This document shows, piece after piece, positions 14,551 through 20,958 of a stretch of DNA of 20,958 nt. Under the pieces are notes generated by a model. It did not search any database. It saw nothing but the letters and a program-made list of their open reading frames with translations, and was not told the DNA's origin. The stretch is from UMGS172 sp045651745. Its GTDB lineage: Bacteria > Bacillota > Clostridia > Oscillospirales > Acutalibacteraceae. Location: NCBI GenBank assembly GCA_045651745.1, contig JAZRSW010000059.1, forward strand, positions 1 to 20,958. Direction: 5' to 3'. A program made the translations under genes and the position numbers. Every line of letters begins with the position of its first letter. Position 1 is the stretch's first letter.

Positions 14551-16344
14551 ATGCTTCGGTTAAAATGGATATGGAAAAATATGCGTGGCAAACGAAAATA
14601 TTTCGTTATCGGAATGGTGCTTTCGGTCATCATAAGCGTGATGATGGTTATTACCCCGAAACTTACGCAGGTTATCATTGATGAGGTGTGGAACGGCACT
14701 GCCGACGAAAAGTTTTTCATAACGATTGTGTTGGCGGTTATTGTGGTCAAGTTTCTCAGAACGGTTGGCAAATTCTTGATGCATAATTTCCTTGAAATTT
14801 CGTCGCAAAAGGTATTGGTGACAATTCAAAGGGAACTTTTCGGCAATCTTGTAACTCAAGAGCCTGAGTTTTTTGACCGCAACCGCACGGGTGATATTAT
14901 TTCAAGAGCGACGGGTGACCTTGACTACATACGCCACGTTATTGCAGGTATTTCTCATAACGTTGTCGAGGCTGTTGTGTTGCTTTTGAGTACGATTGTG
15001 ATGTTAAGCACAATGCACATCGGCTTGGCATTATCAATGCTTATAATTACACCGATTATTTTGTTTATTACAATTAAGTATTCAAAATACATAAGGCCAT
15101 TTTACGTTAAACAGCGTAATATGTCGGCAGAAATGAACACTATGGTGCAGGAAAATATTGCCGGCAACCGAGTTGTTAAGGCGTTTTCCCGTGAACAGTA
15201 TGAAGAAGACAAGTTCTATAAACTTCGCAAAGAATTTGCCGATTTTAATAATGAAATCGTTATAAAACAACAGATTTTTGCCCGAGTTATCGCGCTTATT
15301 ACCGATATTTTAGGCGTTATCTTAATTGCTTTGGGTGGATATTTTGTCATTACAACCCAAGGTCAAACGGGTATTTTCCAACTTACAATCGGTGAAGTTG
15401 CCGCATTTTCAAGTATGAGGTTTATGTTGGCAACGCCGTTGCAGAGTATTGCTACCGTTACTAATGATTTGCAACGCTTTAATGCCTCGGCAGACAAGGT
15501 TATGGAAATTTTTTATGATAAACCGCTTATTTCCGACCGATACGACTGTTATGACACTCCTGAACGTATTAAGGGCGCAATTAAATTTGAAAACGTGTCC
15601 TTTTCGTTTGGCGATAATAAGTTGTTTGAAAATCTGAACTTTGAAATTAAACCCGAAGAAACCATAGCGATTATGGGCCCCACGGGTTCGGGAAAGACGG
15701 CATTAATAAACCTTTTGTGTCGAATGTATGAGCCTGACAAAGGAAAAATTTACATAGATGGTGTCGACGTTCATATGTGGAAACTTTCCAAACTCCACAG
15801 TTCAATCGGCGTTGCAATGCAGGACGTTTTTCTTTTCTCCGACACCATTAACAGTAATATTTCTTACGGCAAACCCGATATGCCTCAAGGTGAAATTAAA
15901 ACATATTCAAAGGTTGCGGATGCCGATGGTTTTATTGAAAAATTGGACGAGGGTTACGATACGGTCGTCGGTGAACGCGGAGTTGGACTTTCGGGCGGAC
16001 AACGTCAGCGTATTTCGTTGGCGCGCGCTTTGGCAGTTCAGCCACCGATTTTGATTTTGGATGATACAACCTCGGCGGTTGATATGGAAACCGAAAAGCA
16101 TATTCAGGAAGAATTGAGAAAACTTGATTTCCCTTGCACAAAAATCATCGTTGCACAACGTATTTCATCGGTGCGACGTGCAGACCGAATTTTTGTCCTT
16201 AATGGCGGAAGGTTGACGGTTGGCACACATGATTCGTTAAGTTCAGAACCCGGTTACTACCGTGAAATTTGCAAACTGCAAAATATACCTGATTTGGTCG
16301 AGATTCCCGAAGAAGTAAAGGGAGGTGACGGCAATGGCAAATAA
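14551..16344 (+). CDS. ABC exporter half-transporter with degenerate ATPase site (BmrC/TM287-like)
   Basis: This 597-residue protein has an N-terminal exporter membrane domain (six helices, about 15-300) and a C-terminal ATPase. Walker A is GPTGSGKT (376-383) and the signature is a standard LSGGQ (480-484). Walker B reads LILDDTTS, so the catalytic glutamate position is D505, and the H-loop histidine is replaced by Q536 in VAQR. These two changes are the known marks of the degenerate-site subunit in heterodimeric exporters such as TM287/288 and BmrCD. It would pair with the next gene, whose signature is altered. AAGAGGTG precedes the ATG. A roughly 200-base structured element lies immediately upstream. 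The substrate is probably a drug, peptide or lipid, but cannot be read from sequence. Confidence 0.92.
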   Translation: MLRLKWIWKNMRGKRKYFVIGMVLSVIISVMMVITPKLTQVIIDEVWNGTADEKFFITIVLAVIVVKFLRTVGKFLMHNFLEISSQKVLVTIQRELFGNLVTQEPEFFDRNRTGDIISRATGDLDYIRHVIAGISHNVVEAVVLLLSTIVMLSTMHIGLALSMLIITPIILFITIKYSKYIRPFYVKQRNMSAEMNTMVQENIAGNRVVKAFSREQYEEDKFYKLRKEFADFNNEIVIKQQIFARVIALITDILGVILIALGGYFVITTQGQTGIFQLTIGEVAAFSSMRFMLATPLQSIATVTNDLQRFNASADKVMEIFYDKPLISDRYDCYDTPERIKGAIKFENVSFSFGDNKLFENLNFEIKPEETIAIMGPTGSGKTALINLLCRMYEPDKGKIYIDGVDVHMWKLSKLHSSIGVAMQDVFLFSDTINSNISYGKPDMPQGEIKTYSKVADADGFIEKLDEGYDTVVGERGVGLSGGQRQRISLARALAVQPPILILDDTTSAVDMETEKHIQEELRKLDFPCTKIIVAQRISSVRRADRIFVLNGGRLTVGTHDSLSSEPGYYREICKLQNIPDLVEIPEEVKGGDGNGK

Positions 16345-18157
16345 GGTTAATAATAAAAAAATCGAGCGTAACACTTATGGTGTCGACGAACAGTTAGAGC
16401 AGGAATTTAACTATTCCCACTTAAAACGAAGTTTTAAATACGTTAAAAAATACGCCTGGCAATTAGGTTTGGCACTCACTGTTGCTTTTATAGCAACTGT
16501 AATTACCCTTTTTGGACCGTTGATTGTCGGTCACGCCATAGACGAAGGTATGACCGAGGGCGGAAGTCATTACGGTGATGTAAAATACATGATTTTGTTG
16601 GGTGGATTGTACCTTGGATGTATGCTTGTTTCGGGCGTTTTGTACGCCTTGCGCGCCATAATTGTAGCGAGAGTCGGTCAGGGTATCGTGCTTGATATCA
16701 GAGGGGACTTGTTCCATCATTTGCAGGAGTTGCCGTTTTCGTATTATGATTCACGCCCGCAGGGTAAAATCTTGGTACGTGTAACGTCATACGTTGCTTC
16801 CGTTTCGGATATTTTATCTAACGGAATAATCAATGTAATACTCGACGCTATAACTATTGTAATTATTGCGGTGTTTATGCTGACAACTAATGTACCGTTG
16901 ACGATACCCGTCTTGTGCGGTTTGCCGATTTTGATAATTGTTTTGATGATTATTAAACCTGCACAACGGAAATCACATCAGGTGTTATCTAATAAGCGGT
17001 CTAACCTTACAGCGTATACTTGCGAAAATATTGAGGGTGTGCGCGTTACTGAAATGTTTGACCGCGAGGAGAAAAACCGTGACGTTTATCGCCAATTAAC
17101 CCACGAACACAGTAATTCCTGGATTAAGGCAATACGAATAGGTATAATAATCCCGAATTCTATCGAGAATATTACGGCGTGGGCACAAATGGGCGTTTAC
17201 GTTGTTGCATTTTATCTTTTCGGTCCGACAGGACTTGGTGTTGGTGTGATTATTGCAATGGCAAGTTACGCATCACGTTTCTGGGGGCCGATTGCAAACA
17301 TCGCGGCGGTTTATAATAACCTTATTACCTCGCTTGCTTATCTGGAACGTATTTTTGAAACGCTTGATTATCCTGTAAGCATTGCCGACAAACCCGACGC
17401 CAAAGAACTTCCGCCGATAAAAGGTGAGGTCGAGTTCAAGGACGTTCATTTTGGCTATGACCCGACAATTACTGTACTTAAAGGTGTTAGTTTTAAAGCC
17501 AAAGCCGGTCAGTCGATTGCCTTGGTCGGTCCTACTGGTGCAGGCAAATCAACAATTGTTAACCTGATTAGCCGTTTTTACGATATTGATAGCGGTGAGG
17601 TTACAGTTGACGGACATTCGGTAAGCGACGTGACATTAAGTTCGCTTCGAGGACAAATGGGCATAATGCTTCAAGACCCGTTTATCTTCTCGGGTACGAT
17701 TGAGGACAATATCCGTTACGGAAAGCTCGACGCTACCGAAGAGGAGATTATTGCTGCGGCAAAAGCTGTCAGAGCGCACGACTTTATTATGCAAATGGAA
17801 GACGGCTATAAATCGGAGGTCAGGGAGCGCGGAAGCGGTTTGTCCCAAGGTCAAAAGCAGTTGATTTCGTTGGCGCGAACTTTGGTTAGTGACCCTAAAA
17901 TTTTAGTGCTTGACGAGGCAACATCGAGCGTTGATGCGAGAACCGAACAACTATTGCAAGAGGCGGTCAACCGTCTAATGACGGGCAGAACGAGCTTTAT
18001 CGTCGCGCACCGACTGTCAACCATTCAACATTGTGATTGTATAATGTTTATTGCAGACGGCGGTATTGTGGAAAGCGGTACACACGAAGAACTGCTCAAT
18101 AAAAAGGGAAGATATTACGAATTATATACCTCGCAAAGCCTTGCCGAAAACCAATAA
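16334..18157 (+). CDS. ABC exporter half-transporter with canonical ATPase site (BmrD/TM288-like)
   Basis: This 607-residue partner of the preceding gene has six membrane helices (about 40-325) and an ATPase domain. Walker A is GPTGAGKS (399-406), Walker B is ILVLDEATS with catalytic E528, and the H-loop is AHR with H559, all intact. The signature is LSQGQ (503-507) where LSGGQ is usual, which belongs to the degenerate composite site formed with the partner's D505/Q536. The combined pattern predicts one active and one inactive ATP site. The frame opens at GTG 16325, but that codon lies inside GGAGGTG (16321-16327), so ATG 16334 is the start. This overlaps the first gene by 11 bases, which ensures coupled synthesis. 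A strong terminator follows. Confidence 0.93.
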   Translation: MANKVNNKKIERNTYGVDEQLEQEFNYSHLKRSFKYVKKYAWQLGLALTVAFIATVITLFGPLIVGHAIDEGMTEGGSHYGDVKYMILLGGLYLGCMLVSGVLYALRAIIVARVGQGIVLDIRGDLFHHLQELPFSYYDSRPQGKILVRVTSYVASVSDILSNGIINVILDAITIVIIAVFMLTTNVPLTIPVLCGLPILIIVLMIIKPAQRKSHQVLSNKRSNLTAYTCENIEGVRVTEMFDREEKNRDVYRQLTHEHSNSWIKAIRIGIIIPNSIENITAWAQMGVYVVAFYLFGPTGLGVGVIIAMASYASRFWGPIANIAAVYNNLITSLAYLERIFETLDYPVSIADKPDAKELPPIKGEVEFKDVHFGYDPTITVLKGVSFKAKAGQSIALVGPTGAGKSTIVNLISRFYDIDSGEVTVDGHSVSDVTLSSLRGQMGIMLQDPFIFSGTIEDNIRYGKLDATEEEIIAAAKAVRAHDFIMQMEDGYKSEVRERGSGLSQGQKQLISLARTLVSDPKILVLDEATSSVDARTEQLLQEAVNRLMTGRTSFIVAHRLSTIQHCDCIMFIADGGIVESGTHEELLNKKGRYYELYTSQSLAENQ

Positions 18158-18175
18158 TTAAAATTAAACAAAAAC

Positions 18176-18212
18176 AAAAAGCCAATCTACTGTTCAGTAG
18201 ATTGGCTTTTTT
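18176..18212. terminator. Bidirectional rho-independent terminator between exporter operon and trpS
   Basis: Arms GCCAATCTACTG (18181-18192) and CAGTAGATTGGC (18195-18206) form an 11-12 base-pair stem. It is followed by six T on the plus strand and preceded by five A plus further A-rich bases that give a T-tract on the minus strand. It can end both the exporter transcript and the convergent trpS transcript. Confidence 0.93.
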
Positions 18213-18223
18213 ATAGTATTCAA

Positions 18224-19228
18224 TTACAGTACGTAACCGACCTTTTTCATTACCTTTGAAAGTGTTTTTCGGGCAACATACTCTGCCTTCATAGCACCCT
18301 CTTTGTAAATTTTCTCAAGCTCTGATTTGTCGGAAATATACATATTATATTTTTCCTGAACGGGTCTTAATTCCTCAACAACTGCCTCACCGACAGCCAT
18401 TTTAAAGTCACCGTAACCCTTGCCCTCAAATTCGGCGGTAATCTGGTCGGCAGTTTTACCCGTAATGCAGGAGTAAATTTCGATAAGATTGTTAATTCCC
18501 GGCTTGTTTTCACCGACGTAAACACGTGCCTCCGAGTCGGTCACAGCACGTTTGAATTTACGCATAATCATATCGGGGTCGTCGGTAAGAAGAATTTTTG
18601 CATTCTCGTTTTCGTCAGACTTCGACATTTTCTTCTCAGGCTCTTGCAACGACATAACCTTTGCGCCAATCGGTGCGATATACGGCTCAGGGATAGTGAA
18701 AACGTCACCGTAAATGCCGTTGAAACGTTTGGCAATGTCGCGTGCGATTTCCAAATGTTGCTTTTGGTCAGCGCCAACCGGCACTAAATCGGGTTTATAA
18801 AGCAAAATGTCCGCCGCCATTAAAACGGGATAGGTGAAAAGTCCCGCGTTGACATTGTCGGCATGTTTTTGCGATTTATCCTTAAACTGTGTCATTCTTG
18901 ATAACTCGCCAAACTGGGTGTAGCAGTTCAAAATCCAAGCCAACTGCGAATGAGCCGCGACATGCGACTGCATAAAAATCAAAGATTTTTCTGGGTCAAG
19001 ACCGGTACTCAATAACATTGCAGCGGCAGAATAAATCTGTTTGCGCAACGTTGCAGGGTCTTGACGCACGGTGATTGAGTGCAGGTCGGCAATGCCGAAA
19101 ACACACTCGAACTCCTCTTGCATATTGTTCCAGTTTTTAACAGCACCAAGGTAGTTTCCCAAAGTAAACATACCGCTTGACTGTATAAAACTCAAAGCTC
19201 TCTTTTTCGGGGCGACATTCTGTTCCAT
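18224..19228 (-). CDS. trpS: Tryptophanyl-tRNA synthetase
   Basis: This 334-residue class I aminoacyl-tRNA synthetase charges tRNA-Trp in the cytosol. The HIGH-equivalent is TLGN (22-25) in GMFTLGNYLGAVKNW, and the second signature is KMSKS (200-204). Other family blocks are FGIADLHSIT, CYTQFGELSRMTQFKDKS, FTYPVLMAADILLY and VPVGADQKQHLEIARDIAKRFN. Length is normal for the bacterial TrpS-I type. The segment before TLGN reads FIQSSGMF where GIQPSG-x is more usual, a mild variation next to the ATP site. GAGGAGA precedes ATG 19228. It lies 40 bases downstream of an aminotransferase gene on the same strand and may be cotranscribed. There is no room for a T-box leader in that gap and none is seen. 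Confidence 0.96.
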   Translation of the reverse strand: MEQNVAPKKRALSFIQSSGMFTLGNYLGAVKNWNNMQEEFECVFGIADLHSITVRQDPATLRKQIYSAAAMLLSTGLDPEKSLIFMQSHVAAHSQLAWILNCYTQFGELSRMTQFKDKSQKHADNVNAGLFTYPVLMAADILLYKPDLVPVGADQKQHLEIARDIAKRFNGIYGDVFTIPEPYIAPIGAKVMSLQEPEKKMSKSDENENAKILLTDDPDMIMRKFKRAVTDSEARVYVGENKPGINNLIEIYSCITGKTADQITAEFEGKGYGDFKMAVGEAVVEELRPVQEKYNMYISDKSELEKIYKEGAMKAEYVARKTLSKVMKKVGYVL

Positions 19229-19268
19229 AAATTTCTCCTCAAATGCAATTGCTTACATTATATATATA

Positions 19269-20459
19269 TTACTTAAAAAATTCTTTTGCGGTTTTACCCA
19301 AAATTTCCATGCCTTTTACTATCTGCTCATCGGTTGGGGTAGAGTAGTTGGTTCTGAAGCAGTGGCTTTTAGCGTTAACATCGGCAGTAAATGCAGTTCC
19401 CGGTACGGTGGCAACCTTGTTGTTAACAGCGGCGGTGCAGAAACCAACCATATCAGCGGTTTCGGGTAACTCCAACCAAACGAACAAACCGCCCTCGGGT
19501 TTTACGTAGGTTACGTACTTGCCTAAATGCTCATCAATGAGTCCGGTCATAAGGTCACATTTTTTGCGGTAAACCTCGCGGTTGCGGTCAAGGTGAGCCT
19601 CATAATCGTATTTAGTCATAAACTCGTGGCAAATCATCTGTCCGAAAATGCCGGTATGTACGTCACTTGTCTGCTTGCAAACAACCATTTTTTGCACGAT
19701 TTCTTTGGGTGCAACAGTGAAGCCCACACGAAGTCCCGGTGAAATAACCTTTGAGAATGTTCCGGCATAGATTACAATGCCATCGGTATCCATACTCTTA
19801 ATTGTCGGTAGTTCGTCACCCCTGAAACGGGTGTCACTGTAAGGATTATCCTCTAAAATCAAAACGCCGTATTTTTTGGCAAGACTGTATAAGATTTTCC
19901 TTTTCTCAAGGCTCATTGTAGTGCCTGACGGGTTTTGGAAAGTGGGGATAGTGTAAATAAACTTGGCATTGGGGTTGGCTTTAAGTGCCGACTCCAACTT
20001 TTCTATATTCATTCCGTCATTATCAATGTCAACACCGACCAGATTTACACCAAAAGCACGGAAAGCGTTGAGCGAGCCAATGAAACTCGGGTTTTCGCAG
20101 ATAACGGTATCACCGCGGTTGCAAAGCACCATAGTGGCAAGGTTCATAACCTGCTGTGCACCTGAGGTGATAATAATTTCGTCGTTCTCACTGCCAACGT
20201 TGTGCTTTTGCTTCATATATTCTTTTAAGTGGTTTCTTAAAGGCATATAACCCTCGGTCACCGAGTACTGCAAAGCATCAACCGGGCGTGTGCTTAAAAT
20301 TTCAGCCGAAATTTTAGCAACGGTGTCGGTCGGTAAAGCCTCGGGAGCAGGATTTCCTGCAGCAAAGGGGATATATCCCGGCATAGATGTAAATTTTAAG
20401 ATTTCACGAATTGCCGACGGTTTTAAGTCAGCAATCGGACCTGAAAAAGTATATTCCAT
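19269..20459 (-). CDS. PLP-dependent class I/II aminotransferase (LysN/KAT-like)
   Basis: This 396-residue fold-type I aminotransferase has the PLP lysine K237 in the motif TFSKVISPGLRVGF, with N176 (FQNPSGT), D204 (ILEDNPY) and R244 as further cofactor or substrate contacts. The N-terminus IREILKFTSMPGYIPFAAGNPAPEALP and the block ALQYSVTEGYMPLRNHL are typical of the 2-aminoadipate/kynurenine aminotransferase-like group, which is also the domain found in MocR regulators, here without the DNA-binding part. It probably transaminates an aromatic, branched or aliphatic amino acid with 2-oxoglutarate. It stands upstream of trpS, but the spacing does not prove a link to tryptophan. GGAGG lies 5-6 bases before ATG 20459. 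Confidence 0.93.
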   Translation of the reverse strand: MEYTFSGPIADLKPSAIREILKFTSMPGYIPFAAGNPAPEALPTDTVAKISAEILSTRPVDALQYSVTEGYMPLRNHLKEYMKQKHNVGSENDEIIITSGAQQVMNLATMVLCNRGDTVICENPSFIGSLNAFRAFGVNLVGVDIDNDGMNIEKLESALKANPNAKFIYTIPTFQNPSGTTMSLEKRKILYSLAKKYGVLILEDNPYSDTRFRGDELPTIKSMDTDGIVIYAGTFSKVISPGLRVGFTVAPKEIVQKMVVCKQTSDVHTGIFGQMICHEFMTKYDYEAHLDRNREVYRKKCDLMTGLIDEHLGKYVTYVKPEGGLFVWLELPETADMVGFCTAAVNNKVATVPGTAFTADVNAKSHCFRTNYSTPTDEQIVKGMEILGKTAKEFFK

Positions 20460-20700
20460 AATAACCTCCGAAATGTCTTATATACAATGTAAGGAAATTT
20501 CAATAAAAATTGTTCATATATTTATATAATAATATATTATAATGTAAAGCAATTGAATTTTCAATAGTGAATTTTTAATAGAAAACTTAAAATTTACAAT
20601 ATAATGTGTACTGTTATGTATAAAAACACAATAATTCGGTAATAATCGAAATATCCACAAAAACGGCTTTGTTAAGCGGATTTTCATGAGATTTAAAAAG
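20460..20700. other. AT-rich intergenic region, no gene seen
   Basis: This gap between the aminotransferase gene (minus) and the rRNA-type promoter (plus) is very AT-rich. It must hold the aminotransferase promoter. On the minus strand several TATA-like boxes lie at about 20475-20550, for example TATATA near 20480 with a weak TTTATT 17 bases upstream, but none is convincing. I see no T-box, riboswitch or short gene in it. Confidence 0.5.
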
Positions 20701-20766
20701 TCAAAAAAATTTTAAAAATTTATGAAAAAAACAGTTGACAAACGGAAGTTGGTGTGGTAATATAAT
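20701..20766 (+). promoter_or_regulatory. Strong promoter with A-tract UP element (rRNA operon type)
   Basis: A perfect TTGACA lies at 20735-20740. TAATAT follows at a spacing of 17 (20758-20763) and overlaps a TATAAT at spacing 20. Immediately upstream, 20701-20730 is made of A and T tracts (runs of seven, five and seven A), as expected for an UP element. This layout is typical of rRNA or tRNA operon promoters. Confidence 0.78.
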
Positions 20767-20769
20767 CGA

Positions 20770-20958
20770 GCGCCTCAAAGAAGTAAGGGCAAAAAAGCTC
20801 TGAAAAACCTTTGTTTTAGCGCGAAAGCGGACCTTGAAAATTAAACAACGATAACTATTGAGAAATAGGACCCTTAAATTTTTTTGAGAACTACTCAAAG
20901 TAATAAACAGGATAACACGCAAGTGTTGTTTTGAGAAGAAGCGATTAAGCTTTGAAAA
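20770..20958 (+). other. Probable rRNA operon leader, upstream of a 16S gene outside the window
   Basis: The transcribed region after the strong promoter lacks an open frame with a ribosome binding site. It contains CCTTGAAAATTAAACAACG (20832-20850), very like the CCTTGAAAACTGAACAA-type strings found in Firmicute rRNA leaders and spacers. Small tetraloop hairpins occur: CGC-GAAA-GCG (20820-20829) and AACAC-GCAA-GTGTT (20914-20927). CTCTGAAAA (20799-20807) and CTTTGAAAA (20950-20958) resemble boxA antitermination sites. The start of 16S is not reached. A tRNA operon is a less likely alternative. Confidence 0.62.

Noticed and set aside
18973..18987. AAAATC-AAA-GATTTT hairpin inside trpS, identical in its core to one arm of the 14335-14353 hairpin
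   Set aside because: It is short and AT-rich and codes for part of the conserved TrpS region; the other parts of the element are absent, so I take it as coincidence.
19229..19268. T-box leader for trpS
   Set aside because: Only 40 bases separate it from the aminotransferase stop and no T-box antiterminator sequence is present there or upstream of 20459.

Overview
The window reads as a chromosomal segment of a low-to-mid GC Firmicute, most likely a Clostridia member of the Oscillospiraceae/Ruminococcaceae type. The support is strong GGAGG-type ribosome binding sites, a MecA-like adaptor, a heterodimeric ABC exporter of the BmrCD/TM287-288 kind, YgjP-like peptidase and half-size TauE genes, and an rRNA-type leader. 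No phage, plasmid, insertion-sequence or CRISPR genes are visible. Most of it is ordinary core and housekeeping content.

Layout. Positions 1-1586 (+) hold the end of an ABC import operon (substrate-binding protein, permease, ATPase), closed by a bidirectional terminator. Positions 1623-3893 (-) hold a Nudix ADP-sugar/ADP-ribose hydrolase followed by two tandem cytosolic NodB-type deacetylases. A zinc peptidase (M14, +) converges on a cytosolic GH13 alpha-glucanase (-); the glucanase terminator lies inside the peptidase coding sequence. A PiT-type phosphate transporter and a short-chain dehydrogenase follow (+). Positions 8775-11986 (-) form a clear operon: promoter, a 46-residue membrane peptide, a phosphohexomutase, a DMT permease, a YgjP-like metallopeptidase, terminator. 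A MecA-like gene (+) then overlaps tail-to-tail with ribulose-phosphate 3-epimerase (-). Two half-size TauE/SafE genes (-) are translationally coupled, the second apparently starting at ATT. After a 454-base intergenic region comes the two-gene ABC exporter (+), then trpS and a PLP aminotransferase (-). The window ends in a strong promoter with an A-tract UP element and an rRNA-operon-like leader (+).

How the genes fit together. The GH13 enzyme and the phosphohexomutase suggest intracellular alpha-glucan breakdown and hexose-phosphate interconversion, and the epimerase belongs to the pentose phosphate pathway. The Nudix/deacetylase operon probably handles nucleotide-sugar or acetylated sugar metabolites in the cytosol. 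The remaining genes encode transport, translation and quality-control functions.

The least explained sequence is at 14296-14498. It holds two adjacent cloverleaf-like modules, each with three hairpins closed by an outer stem, and an 8-base inverted repeat brackets the pair. No gene explains it. It could be a mobile or MITE-like structured repeat, or a structured leader of the ABC exporter operon. I do not recognise it as a named family.
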